In this document: in pieces, positions 1 to 8,449 of the stretch
Layout: each line of letters opens with the position of its first letter
How positions within the stretch are numbered: position 1 is the first letter of the stretch
Origin: Hypericibacter sp963696655
GTDB taxonomy: Bacteria > Pseudomonadota > Alphaproteobacteria > Dongiales > Dongiaceae
Reading direction: 5' to 3'
Assembly: GCA_963696655.1 (NCBI GenBank)
Contig: CAVOLB010000091.1
Span: 1 to 46,617 of the forward strand
Length of the DNA stretch: 46,617 nucleotides
Translations under genes and position numbers: made by a program
Notes under the pieces: generated by a model
Seen by the model: the letters and a program-made list of their open reading frames with translations, nothing else
What the model was told of the DNA's origin: nothing
The model's database searches: none

Positions 1-1076
1 GGATGGAGTCTAACACTTGGTGCCCGCGCTTGACGGCGGCGATGATTTTGTCGGGATCGGCGGTCCAGGTGAAGGGCTTGGGCTGGTTGTTGTGCTCGGC
101 GAGGAAGCGGTTGATGGCGGCCTGGAGATCGACGACGGAGTGGAAAACGCCGCGTTTGAGGCGCCGCTTCGACAGCTTGGCGAAGAAGCCCTCGACCGCG
201 TTGAGCCAGGAGCACGAGGTCGGCGTGAAGTGGAAGGTGAAGCGCTCGTGGCGGTCGAGCCAGGCGCGCACGTTGGGGTGCTTGTGGGGGGCATAGTTGT
301 CGAGGATGACGTGCACGGCCTTGCCGGCGGGAACCTCGGCGTTGATGGCATTGAGGAAGCGGATGAACTCCTGATGGCGATGGCGCTGCATGTTCCTGCC
401 GATGACGGTGCCGTCGATCACGTTGAGGGCGGCGAACAGGGTGGTGGTGCCGTTGCGCTTGTAGTCGTGCGTCATCGTGCCGAGCCGCCCCTTCTTCATC
501 GGCAGGCCGGGCTGGGTCCGGTCGAGCGCCTGGATCTGGCTCTTCTCGTCGACCGACAGCACGATGGCGTGGGCCGGCGGATCGACATAGAGGCCGACGA
601 CGTCGCGCAGCTTGTCGACGAATTTCGGATCGTTGGAGAGCTTGAACTGGCGCCAGCGGTGGGGTGCGAGGCCATGCGCCTTCCAGATGCGCCGCACCGC
701 GCTGGCGCTGATGCCGGCTTCCTTTGCCATCATGTCGGCGGTCCAGTGCGTCGTCTCGCCCGGCGGATCGGCAAGGGTGAGCGCCACCACACGCTCGGCG
801 ACCTCGGGGCCGAGCGGCGGAATGCGCGACGGCCGTGTCTTGTCGCGCAGCAGTCCCTCGTAGCCTTCCGCAGCGAAGCGCTCCTGCCAGCGCCACACGG
901 CGGCCCTTCGACTTGCCGGTCCGGCGCATGACCTCGACGGTGCCGACACCCTCGGCGGACAAAAGCACGATCTCGGCGCGCCAGACGTGCTTCTGCGGCG
1001 CGTTGCGATCCCTGACCAGCGCCGACAGGCGGGCGCGATCGGTCGGCGAAACGGTGAACGATATTCCTGTGCGCAT
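1..1076 (-). pseudogene. IS630-family DDE transposase, frameshifted and 3'-truncated by the window
   Basis: Translation from ATG 1076 gives MRTGISFTVSPTDRARLSAL and an N-terminal helix-turn-helix region ending in RRTGKSK. One extra G near base 905 then breaks the frame. The rest of the family sequence (VWRWQERF, EGLLRDKTRPSRIPP) continues one base over, from 904 down to 1. The catalytic DDE set is visible after the shift: D in LSVDEKSQ, D in ILDNYAPHKH and E in WLNAVEGFF. It ends GHQVLDSI at the edge; relatives end one or two residues later. Some IS630 members use programmed frameshifting, but there is no A-rich slippery run here (the local sequence is AAGTCGAAGGGCCGCC). A disabling indel, or a sequencing error, is the simpler reading. 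Confidence 0.75.
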
Positions 1077-1148
1077 GCGCCAGACTCTGCATGCGCACGC
1101 CACAAAGGGAATCCCAAGCCGGATTCTTATGTCAGGCGGGAACCACTA
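1..1148 (-). mobile_element. IS630-family insertion sequence, cut by the window edge
   Basis: The element reads on the minus strand and contains one transposase coding region that reaches base 1 within a few codons of its expected stop. Its far terminal repeat is therefore outside the window. The right boundary is inferred: a CTAG at 1146-1149 lies about 70 bp upstream of the transposase start, and IS630 elements insert at and duplicate TA. The second inverted repeat is not available for comparison, so the boundary is approximate. The host gene next to it (1225 onward) looks intact. Confidence 0.65.
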
Positions 1149-1224
1149 GGATGGGCTCAAGGCGGCCCCGTGGCCCGGGTTGCGGTGATCCATGGCCGGT
1201 CGCCTGCAACGAGAGGAGGCGGCG

Positions 1225-2127
1225 ATGCGCAAGGATATTGAGTTCAAGACCGAGGACGGCGTGACGCTGCGGGGCTGGCTGTATCTGCCCGACCAGGCGC
1301 GCAGCCCCGTTCCGACGATCGTGATGGCGCACGGCTTCTCGGCCGTGAAGGAGAACTACCTCGACAAATATGCCGAGGTCTATTCTGCCGCCGGTCTTGG
1401 CGCGCTCGTGTTCGACAATCGCAACTTCGGCGCCAGCGGCGGCGAGCCCCGCCAGCATATCGATCCGTGGCGCCAGGTTGCCGATTATCGGGACGCGATT
1501 ACCTACGCCTCCACGCTGCCGGAGGTGGACGCGGACAAGATCGGTATCTGGGGGTCGAGCTACAGCGGAGCCCATGTGCTGGTCGTCGGCGCCCTCGACC
1601 GCCGCGTCAAATGCGTCGTCGCGCAGGTGCCGCTGATCAGCGGCCATCGGAATGCGCGACGCCTGATCCGCGCGGACATCATCGCCGCCGTGCAGGGGAT
1701 GTTCGTCGAGGACCGCAAGGCGCGCTTCGCCGGAAAGCCGCACGGCATGATTGCCGTCGTGTCGAACGATCCGAACGTTCCTTGCGCGCTCCCGACGCCG
1801 GACTCCTACGAATGGTTTACCGAGACGGCCAAGCTGCGGGCCCCGGCCTGGCGCAACGAGGTGACGCTGCAGTCGGTCGAGCTCTTCACCGAATATGAGC
1901 CGGGTGCCTATATCGAATTCATCAGCCCAACGCCTCTTCTCATGGTCGTGGCGGCGGGTGACCATTTGACGGTGGCCGACGAGGCCATCGCGGCCTATGG
2001 CCGGGCGCTCGAGCCGAAAAAACTGGCGCTGCTGGGCGGCGGGCATTTCGATGCCTATGTCAAGGACTTCGCCGCCTCCAGCGGGGCCGCGCGGGACTGG
2101 TTCGTCGGGCATCTCCTGCGCGCCTAG
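1225..2127 (+). CDS. alpha/beta hydrolase (COG1073-type)
   Basis: 300 residues from ATG 1225, chosen because GAGAGGAGG (1210-1218) sits just upstream; an in-frame ATG at 1192 lacks such a site. The alpha/beta-hydrolase fold is recognised from HGFSAVKE (oxyanion region), the nucleophile elbow GSSYSG, an acid in VAAGDHLT and the terminal catalytic His in GGGHFDAY. There is no signal peptide or membrane segment, so it should be cytoplasmic. Proteins of this kind are serine esterases, thioesterases or peptidases; the substrate cannot be read from the sequence. It stands between the insertion element and the cox genes with a 122-bp gap to coxC, so it may or may not be co-transcribed with them. Confidence 0.85.
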   Translation: MRKDIEFKTEDGVTLRGWLYLPDQARSPVPTIVMAHGFSAVKENYLDKYAEVYSAAGLGALVFDNRNFGASGGEPRQHIDPWRQVADYRDAITYASTLPEVDADKIGIWGSSYSGAHVLVVGALDRRVKCVVAQVPLISGHRNARRLIRADIIAAVQGMFVEDRKARFAGKPHGMIAVVSNDPNVPCALPTPDSYEWFTETAKLRAPAWRNEVTLQSVELFTEYEPGAYIEFISPTPLLMVVAAGDHLTVADEAIAAYGRALEPKKLALLGGGHFDAYVKDFAASSGAARDWFVGHLLRA

Positions 2128-2249
2128 TTCACATGTCGCGCCGCCGCCGCCGGGCGGGCGATAGGAGGCCGGGCGTAGCATCGGACCGGTCTTTGCGGTA
2201 GCTTTTCCCCGGTCTCGCGCATGGATCGGGGTGGAGAGAGGAACCGCCG

Positions 2250-3452
2250 ATGCCAGTCACGCATGAGCCGTGGTTGGTGGCGCTGTCGCTCGCCGTCGCC
2301 ATCCAGGGCAGCTATGTCGGCCTGAGCCTGGCGGTGAGGCTGGGCGCGGCCGAGGGTTTGCGCCGTCGCCTGCGGCTCGCCGGCGCGGCCCTGTCGCTCG
2401 GGGTCGGCATCTGGTCGATGCATTTCGTCGCCATGCTCGCGGCGCAGCTGCCGGGCACGGTCGATTTCCTGGTCTTCCCGACCCTGCTCTCCTTCCTGGT
2501 CTGCGTGATCGTGGTCGGCCTCGCGCTGGTGGCGGCGAGCTTCGGGCCGCCGACACCGCTGCGCATCGCGGCGGCCTCGCTGTTCATGGGCCTGGGGATC
2601 GCGTCGATGCATTACATCGGCATGACGGCGCTCCATCGCAGCCTGCATCTCGACCATGACTGGCGCCTGGTTGTCGCCAGCGTGCTGATCGCGATTGCGG
2701 CCTCGTGGCTCGCCTTGTGGCTGGGTTTTGGCGCGCGCCGCCATCCGCCGCTGATCGTCTCGGCGACCGCGCTGGGGCTTGCCATCGCCGGCATGCACTA
2801 CACCGCCATGGCCGGGCTCGGCGTCGAGCCCATGGCGATGGGAACGGCGTCGCTGCCGCCCGCCCTCTCGGTCGATCTGCTGGCGATCGTGGTGGCGGTC
2901 GTCGCCTTCCTGGTCTCCGGCATCTTCCTGCTGACGCTGGTTCCGGACCGGGCCGCGGCAAACGTCCAACCCGTGACGGCCGACAACGCGGTGTCCGTGG
3001 TACCGCCGGCGGCACCGGCGGATATCCCGCACTCCGCCTCGCCCAGCGGTCCGGCCCCGCTCGGCGGCCTGGGGCGGCCGCCCCGGCGCCCCGGCAACCG
3101 GATCCCGGTGGAGCGGGCCGGCGCCACCCAGTTGATCCCGCCGGAGGAGGTGGTCGCGATCCATGCGAACGCCCATTACACCTATGTCTTCAACGGGACC
3201 GACGACCTGTTCTGCAGCCTCTCGATCAGCGAGCTCGAGGGACGGCTGGATCCGTCACAGTTCGTCCGGATCCACCGCAGCCACATCGTCAATCTCGAAC
3301 GGATCGTGGCGGTGCGGAGGGCTGGCGATACCGGGCAGGTCGAGCTGGCCGGCAGCACCAAGAGAATCGTTCCGGTGAGCCGCGCCAAGCTTTCCAGTCT
3401 CAAGGCGCAGGTCGAGACGCTCGAGCAACTGAGCCAGGGCGCCGCCCAATAA
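2250..3452 (+). CDS. coxC: CoxC-type MHYT membrane sensor with LytTR DNA-binding domain
   Basis: 400 residues. The N-terminal 230 or so form a MHYT sensor: about seven hydrophobic segments carrying three motif copies, WSMHFVAM, ASMHYIGM and AGMHYTAM, whose Met/His residues are thought to bind a metal that could sense a diatomic gas. A Pro/Ala-rich linker follows. Residues from about 283 to 385 are a LytTR DNA-binding domain (VVAIHANAHYTYVF, FVRIHRSHIVNLERI). This architecture is that of CoxC and CoxH of Oligotropha carboxidovorans. The length is close to CoxC and the gene stands immediately before coxM, so coxC is preferred over coxH. A good ribosome site (GAGAGAGG, 2233-2240) precedes ATG 2250. 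It is probably a membrane-bound regulator of the downstream CO dehydrogenase genes; CO sensing itself is inferred. Confidence 0.88.
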   Translation: MPVTHEPWLVALSLAVAIQGSYVGLSLAVRLGAAEGLRRRLRLAGAALSLGVGIWSMHFVAMLAAQLPGTVDFLVFPTLLSFLVCVIVVGLALVAASFGPPTPLRIAAASLFMGLGIASMHYIGMTALHRSLHLDHDWRLVVASVLIAIAASWLALWLGFGARRHPPLIVSATALGLAIAGMHYTAMAGLGVEPMAMGTASLPPALSVDLLAIVVAVVAFLVSGIFLLTLVPDRAAANVQPVTADNAVSVVPPAAPADIPHSASPSGPAPLGGLGRPPRRPGNRIPVERAGATQLIPPEEVVAIHANAHYTYVFNGTDDLFCSLSISELEGRLDPSQFVRIHRSHIVNLERIVAVRRAGDTGQVELAGSTKRIVPVSRAKLSSLKAQVETLEQLSQGAAQ

Positions 3453-3467
3453 GTCAGAAATTCTGAC
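3453..3467. promoter_or_regulatory. 15-bp perfect inverted repeat after coxC
   Basis: GTCAGAA-A-TTCTGAC begins on the base after the coxC stop codon and abuts the first of the direct repeats that follow. With 7-bp arms and a single central base it is an operator-like palindrome rather than a terminator, as there is no loop or T tract. Function is inferred from position only. Confidence 0.35.
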
Positions 3468-3520
3468 GCAATTCGTGCAGAACCATCGCACTTCGTGCGG
3501 TTCTGGCTGCATTGGTGCAG
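3468..3520 (+). promoter_or_regulatory. three direct repeats at 20-bp period, candidate CoxC (LytTR) operator for coxM
   Basis: The units are GCAATTCGTGCAG (3468-3480), GCACTTCGTGCGG (3488-3500) and TGCATTGGTGCAG (3508-3520), with a shared core TTSGTGCRG and start-to-start spacing of exactly 20 bp. LytTR proteins such as AgrA and ComE typically bind tandem direct repeats on one helix face with about two turns (20-21 bp) between units. The gene just upstream encodes a LytTR protein and the gene just downstream is coxM. The rest of the 261-bp gap (to 3713) has no ORF of merit; the promoter itself is not identified. Confidence 0.6.
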
Positions 3521-3713
3521 GGGTATTTGGCACCGGTCTCCCGCCATCCGACTCTGATGATCGATGGCTCAAGCGACTTCCCGATCCCGGAAGGCCTTGA
3601 TCCACCCAAGAAATTGTGTGCAGCGCAGCAAACGTCGCTGTCACGAGTTCGAGGACACGCGCCGGAATCCGGACCCAGAAGGGCCAGGGCGGCGAAACCG
3701 AGGGAGGACGCCC

Positions 3714-4577
3714 GTGATACCAGGCAGCTTCGCCTACCACCGGCCGAAATCCGCCCAAGAGGCGGTCGCTCTGCTGGCCCAGCTCGGTGACGAGGCCCGG
3801 CCGCTCGCGGGCGGCCACAGCCTGATCCCGATGATGAAGCTGCGGCTGGCCAAGCCCACCCATCTCGTGGATCTCGGCCGGATCGGCGATCTCAAATTCA
3901 TCAAGGACGAGGGCGGGGTCATTGCCATCGGCGCCATGACCACCCAGCATGAGCTGATCGGCTCCGATCGGGTGACCAAGGCGATCCCGATCCTGCGGGA
4001 GGCGGCGCTGATGATCGCCGATCCCCAGGTGCGCTATCAGGGGACGCTCGGCGGCAATGTCGCCAATGGCGATCCCGGCAACGACATGCCGGCACTGATG
4101 CAGTGCCTCGACGCCACCTATCATCTTCTCGGCAAGGGCGGCGAGCGCAAGGTCAAGGCGCGCGACTTCTATCAGGGCGCCTATTTCACCTCGCTCGAGC
4201 CGGGCGAAATCCTGACCGCCGTTCGCATTCCAGTGCCGGCGGCGGGCCATGGCTATGCCTATGAGAAGCTGAAGCGGAAGGTCGGCGACTACGCGACCGC
4301 TGCCGCGGCCGTGCTGATCACGATGCAGGGTGGGAGCTGCAGGTCCGCCGCGATCGGCCTCACCAATCTGTCCGAGACGCCGCTCTTTGCCGCCGATGCG
4401 AGCGCGGCGCTGATCGGCAGCGATCTCGGCAAAGCGGCGCTCGACAAGGCGGTCGCGGCCGCGGAAGCCCAGGTGGCGCCGGCCTCGGATGGCCGCGGGC
4501 CGGTCGAATATCGCCGCAAGATGGCGGGTGTCATGCTGCGCCGGGCCGTGCAGCGCGCCCAGTCGCGCGCGTCCTGA
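3714..4577 (+). CDS. coxM: carbon monoxide dehydrogenase medium (FAD) subunit
   Basis: 287 residues from a GTG at 3714. The start is set by GAGGGAGGA (3700-3708) and by the family N-terminus, (M)IPGSFAYHRPKSAQEAV; longer in-frame upstream sequence is not family-like. FAD contacts are visible: AGGHSLIP near residue 33 and the TLGGNVANGDPGNDMPA loop near residue 111. The subunit passes electrons from the iron-sulfur subunit to quinone or another acceptor in the (LMS)2 enzyme that oxidises CO + H2O to CO2. Nineteen bases separate it from coxS. Length matches the O. carboxidovorans protein to within one residue as I recall it. Confidence 0.93.
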   Translation: MIPGSFAYHRPKSAQEAVALLAQLGDEARPLAGGHSLIPMMKLRLAKPTHLVDLGRIGDLKFIKDEGGVIAIGAMTTQHELIGSDRVTKAIPILREAALMIADPQVRYQGTLGGNVANGDPGNDMPALMQCLDATYHLLGKGGERKVKARDFYQGAYFTSLEPGEILTAVRIPVPAAGHGYAYEKLKRKVGDYATAAAAVLITMQGGSCRSAAIGLTNLSETPLFAADASAALIGSDLGKAALDKAVAAAEAQVAPASDGRGPVEYRRKMAGVMLRRAVQRAQSRAS

Positions 4578-4596
4578 GCGGGGAGGGAGAAACATC

Positions 4597-5097
4597 ATGG
4601 CGAAAAGCCAAGTGACGATGACGATCAATGGCCGCGAGATCGATGCGCTGGTCGAGCCGCGCATGCTGTTGGTTCATTTTCTACGCGAGCAGCAGAACCT
4701 GACCGGGACCCATATCGGCTGCGAGACCACCCATTGCGGGGCCTGCACGGTCGATCTCGACGGGCGCTCGGTCAAATCCTGCACCGTCTTCGCGGTCCAG
4801 GCCGACGGCGCCTCGGTCACGACGATCGAGGGCATGGCCAAGCCCGACGGCACGCTCCATGCGCTGCAGGAAGCGTTCCGCGAGAAACACGGGTTGCAAT
4901 GCGGTTTCTGCACGCCGGGCATGATCATGCGCGCGCACCGGCTGCTGCAGGAAAACCCGAATCCGACCGATGAAGAGATCCGCTGGGGCATCTCCGGCAA
5001 TATCTGCCGCTGCACCGGCTACCAGAACATCGTGAAGGCGATCCGCTATGCCGCCGAAAAGCTCGGTGGCCAGGTCACGAAGGAGGCCGCGGAATGA
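4597..5097 (+). CDS. coxS: carbon monoxide dehydrogenase small [2Fe-2S] subunit
   Basis: 166 residues from ATG 4597, after GGGAGGGAG. All eight cluster ligands are present at the positions known from CoxS: C42, C47, C50 and C62 for the plant-type ferredoxin cluster (GCETTHCGACTVD) and C102, C105, C137 and C139 for the second cluster (CGFCTPGM and CRCTGY). It carries electrons from the Mo-Cu site of CoxL to the FAD of CoxM. Its stop overlaps the coxL start (ATGA, 5094-5097), indicating translational coupling. Confidence 0.95.
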   Translation: MAKSQVTMTINGREIDALVEPRMLLVHFLREQQNLTGTHIGCETTHCGACTVDLDGRSVKSCTVFAVQADGASVTTIEGMAKPDGTLHALQEAFREKHGLQCGFCTPGMIMRAHRLLQENPNPTDEEIRWGISGNICRCTGYQNIVKAIRYAAEKLGGQVTKEAAE

Positions 5098-7514
5098 ACG
5101 ACACATCCCCCACGCGCGCGGAGCGCGAAGCCCGGCTCGAAGGCCTGGGTTGCTCGCGCCGGCGTACCGAAGATGCCCGCTTCATCCAGGGCAAGGGCAA
5201 TTATGTGGACGATCTGAAACTGCCGGGCATGTTGTTCGGCGACTTCGTGCGCTCGCCCTATGCCCATGCCCGCATCAAGAAGATCGACGTCTCCAAGGCG
5301 GCGGCGCTGCCGGGCGTGAAGGCGGTCCTGACCGCGAACGAGCTGAAGCCCGTCAAGCTCGACTGGATGCCGACGCTCGCGGGCGACGTCCAGGCGGTTC
5401 TGGCCGGCGACAAGGTGCTGTTCCAGAACCAGGAGGTCGCCTTCGTGATCGCCGAGGACCGCTATATCGCGGCCGACGCGGTCGAGCTGGTCGAGGTCGA
5501 GTATGAGGATCTCCCGGTCGTCATCGATCCCTTCAAGGCGATGGATCAAAACGCACCCGTCCTGCGCGAGGACCTCAAGGGCAAGACCGAAGGCGCCCAT
5601 GGCAAGCGCAAGCATTGGAACCACATCTTCAATTGGGAGATCGGCGATCAGGCCGCGACCGACGCGGCGCTGAATTCAGCCGAGGTGAAGATCAAGGAGC
5701 TGATCTCCTATCAGCGCGTCCATCCGAGCCCGCTCGAGACCTGCGCCTGCGTCGCCTCGATGGACAAGGTCCGCGGCGAGCTCACGGTCTGGGGGACGTT
5801 CCAGGCGCCCCACGTGGTGCGCACGGTCGCGGCCCTGCTTTCCGGCATCACCGAGCAGAAGATCCATGTGATAGCACCGGATATCGGCGGCGGCTTCGGC
5901 AACAAGGTCGGCGTCTATCCGGGCTATGTCTGCTCGATCGTCGGCTCGATCGTGCTGGGCGTGCCGATCAAATGGGTGGAGGACCGGATCGAGAATCTGA
6001 CGGCGACCGCCTTCGCCCGCGACTACCACATGACGACCGAGCTGGCGGCGACCAGGGACGGCCGCATCACCGGCCTCAAGGTCCATGTGCTGGCCGATCA
6101 CGGCGCCTTCGATGCCTGTGCCGACCCCAGCAAATGGCCGGCGGGCTTCTTCAACATCGTCACCGGCTCCTACGATATCCCGGCGGCTCATGTCTCGGTG
6201 GACGGGGTCTATACCAACAAGGCGCCGGGCGGCGTCGCCTATCGCTGCTCCTTCCGCGTGACCGAGGCCGCCTATTGCATCGAGCGCGCCGTCGATATGC
6301 TGGCGAAGAAGCTCAAGATGGATCCGGCCGAGCTGCGGCTCAAGAACCTGATCCGCGCCGAGCAGTTTCCCTACAAATCGGCGCTCGGCTGGGAATATGA
6401 TTCCGGCAATTATCACGTCGCCATGCGCAAGGCGATGGATGCGGTGGGCTATCCGAAGCTGCGCGAGGAGCAGCGCCAGAAGCGCGAGGCTTTCAAGCGC
6501 GGCGAGACACGCGAGCTGATGGGCATCGGCGTCGCCTTCTTCACCGAGATCGTCGGCGCCGGCCCCACCAAGAATTGCGACATCCTCGGCATCGGCATGT
6601 TCAATTCCTGCGAGATCCGGGTGCATCCGACCGGGGCCGTGATCGCGCGGCTCGGCACCAAGAGCCAGGGGCAGGGCCACGAGACCACCTACGGCCAGAT
6701 CATCGCCACCGAGCTCGGCATTCCCGCGGACAGCATCAATATCGAGGAAGGCAACACCGATACCGCGCCTTACGGCCTCGGCACCTATGGCTCGCGCTCG
6801 ACACCGGTCTCGGGTGCCGCCACCGCCGTGGCGGCGCGCAAGATCAAGGCCAAGGCCCAGAAGATCGCCGCCCATCTGCTCGAAGTCGCCGAAGGCGACC
6901 TCGAATGGGACATCGACGGCTTCCGGGTCAAGGGCCTGCCCGAACGCACCAAGAGCATGAAGGAGATCGCCTGGGCGGCTTACAACAACGTGCCGCCCGG
7001 CATGGAGCATGGGCTGGAGGCGGTGAACTACTATGACCCGCCCAACATGACCTATCCCTTCGGCGCCTATATCTGCGTCTGCGATGTCGATGCCGATACC
7101 GGCTACACCAAGATCCGGCGTTTCTATGCGCTGGACGACTGCGGCACGCGCATCAATCCGATGATCATCGAGGGCCAGGTCCATGGCGGCCTGACCGAGG
7201 CCTTCGGCATCGCAATGGGCCAGGAGATCAAATATGACGAGACCGGCAATGTCGTGACCGGGACCTTCATGGATTACTTCATGCCGACCGCCGTCGAGAC
7301 GCCGGTGTGGGAGACCGATTTCACGGTCACGCCCTCGCCGCATCATCCGATCGGCGCCAAGGGCGTGGGCGAGAGCCCCAATGTCGGCGGCGTGCCGGCC
7401 TTCTCCAACGCCGTCAACGACGCCTTCGCCCATCTCGATATCGGCCATATCCAGATGCCGCATGACGGCTGGCGGACCTGGATGGCGGCCAAGCAGGCGG
7501 GGCTGCATAAGTGA
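5094..7514 (+). CDS. coxL: form I carbon monoxide dehydrogenase large (Mo/Cu) subunit
   Basis: 806 residues. The active-site loop reads VAYRCSFR with the copper-ligating Cys at 385. This AYxCSFR signature defines form I, genuine aerobic CO dehydrogenases, as opposed to the AYRGAGR of form II. The active-site base Glu is at 760 in GAKGVGESPNVGG. Both positions are three less than C388 and E763 of the 809-residue O. carboxidovorans enzyme. Molybdopterin-cytosine-dinucleotide binding sequences such as GGGFGNKVG and KSQGQGHETTYGQI are present. There is no Tat signal; the assembled complex sits at the inner face of the membrane in known organisms. Codon use matches the neighbours. Confidence 0.96.
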   Translation: MNDTSPTRAEREARLEGLGCSRRRTEDARFIQGKGNYVDDLKLPGMLFGDFVRSPYAHARIKKIDVSKAAALPGVKAVLTANELKPVKLDWMPTLAGDVQAVLAGDKVLFQNQEVAFVIAEDRYIAADAVELVEVEYEDLPVVIDPFKAMDQNAPVLREDLKGKTEGAHGKRKHWNHIFNWEIGDQAATDAALNSAEVKIKELISYQRVHPSPLETCACVASMDKVRGELTVWGTFQAPHVVRTVAALLSGITEQKIHVIAPDIGGGFGNKVGVYPGYVCSIVGSIVLGVPIKWVEDRIENLTATAFARDYHMTTELAATRDGRITGLKVHVLADHGAFDACADPSKWPAGFFNIVTGSYDIPAAHVSVDGVYTNKAPGGVAYRCSFRVTEAAYCIERAVDMLAKKLKMDPAELRLKNLIRAEQFPYKSALGWEYDSGNYHVAMRKAMDAVGYPKLREEQRQKREAFKRGETRELMGIGVAFFTEIVGAGPTKNCDILGIGMFNSCEIRVHPTGAVIARLGTKSQGQGHETTYGQIIATELGIPADSINIEEGNTDTAPYGLGTYGSRSTPVSGAATAVAARKIKAKAQKIAAHLLEVAEGDLEWDIDGFRVKGLPERTKSMKEIAWAAYNNVPPGMEHGLEAVNYYDPPNMTYPFGAYICVCDVDADTGYTKIRRFYALDDCGTRINPMIIEGQVHGGLTEAFGIAMGQEIKYDETGNVVTGTFMDYFMPTAVETPVWETDFTVTPSPHHPIGAKGVGESPNVGGVPAFSNAVNDAFAHLDIGHIQMPHDGWRTWMAAKQAGLHK

Positions 7515-7566
7515 TGCGATCATCGGGCTCGTCCATCATCAACGGCCCCACCGTCGGACAGGCCCG

Positions 7567-8448
7567 ATGACCGCTGACCGCTCCCAGATCGCGGAGCGGT
7601 TGGCCGGGGTCGGCTACATCGCCGACCCCGGTCTTGCCACCGCGCTCTGGCTGATGGAACTGCTGAAGCGCCCCTTGCTGCTCGAGGGTGCCGCCGGCGT
7701 CGGCAAAACCGAGGTTGCCAAGGCGCTCGCGGCGCTGCACCGGGCGAAGCTGATCCGCCTCCAATGCTATGAAGGGCTGGACCAGAACGCCGCGCTCTAT
7801 GAGTGGAACTATCAGCGCCAGCTCCTCGCCATTAAGGCGCGCGAGAATGCCGGCGACGATCCCGACCGCGTCGAGGCCCATATCTTCTCCGAGCCCTATC
7901 TGCTGGAGCGTCCGCTGCTGCAGGCGATCCGCCAGGAGGAGGCACCGGTCCTGCTGATCGACGAGATCGACCGCGCCGACGAGGAATTCGAGGCCTTCCT
8001 GCTGGAGCTGCTGGCCGACTTCCAGATCACGGTGCCGGAGCTGGGCACGATCCAGGCCAAGGCCATCCCGCGGGTGGTCATCACCTCGAACGGCACCCGT
8101 GAGCTCTCGGACGCCTTGCGCCGCCGCTGCCTCTACCACTTCGTCGATTTCCCCGAGCCCGATCGCGAGGCGCGTATCCTCATCGCCCGGATGCCGACCA
8201 TCGATGCGAGCCTGGCGCTGCAGATCGCGCGCATGGTGGCCGCGATCCGCAAGGAGGATCTGCGCAAGATCCCCGGCGTCGCCGAATCCCTCGATTGGGC
8301 CGCGGCCCTGGCCGGCCTGGGCATCAAGGATCTGCATCAGGACCCCGAAGCCGTCCATGACACGCTGATCTGCCTGCTCAAGACCAACGAAGATCAGCGG
8401 CGCCTGACCCGCGAGGTCAGCGACCGGTTGCTCGGCCGGGTGGCCTGA
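7567..8448 (+). CDS. coxD: MoxR-type AAA+ ATPase for CODH copper-sulfur maturation
   Basis: 293 residues from ATG 7567, 52 bp after coxL. An in-frame extension back to 7381 would overlap coxL and is rejected. Walker A is GAAGVGKT (41-48) and Walker B LLIDEID (129-135), followed by the sensor region VVITSNGTRELSDALRRRC. In O. carboxidovorans, CoxD is the AAA+ chaperone needed to build the [CuSMoO2] centre in apo-CODH, acting with CoxE and CoxF. The position directly after coxL is the standard one. One base separates its stop from the coxE start. Confidence 0.92.
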   Translation: MTADRSQIAERLAGVGYIADPGLATALWLMELLKRPLLLEGAAGVGKTEVAKALAALHRAKLIRLQCYEGLDQNAALYEWNYQRQLLAIKARENAGDDPDRVEAHIFSEPYLLERPLLQAIRQEEAPVLLIDEIDRADEEFEAFLLELLADFQITVPELGTIQAKAIPRVVITSNGTRELSDALRRRCLYHFVDFPEPDREARILIARMPTIDASLALQIARMVAAIRKEDLRKIPGVAESLDWAAALAGLGIKDLHQDPEAVHDTLICLLKTNEDQRRLTREVSDRLLGRVA

Positions 8449-8449
8449 G

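Noticed and set aside
895..910. Programmed frameshifting in the transposase
   Set aside because: No slippery heptamer or A-run and no obvious stimulatory structure; an indel is more likely, though this cannot be excluded without other copies.
3521..3545. A sigma-54 promoter (TTTGGCACCGG) upstream of coxM
   Set aside because: The -24-like TGGCAC is present, but the -12 element reads TCCCGC and lacks the TTGC pattern at the required spacing.
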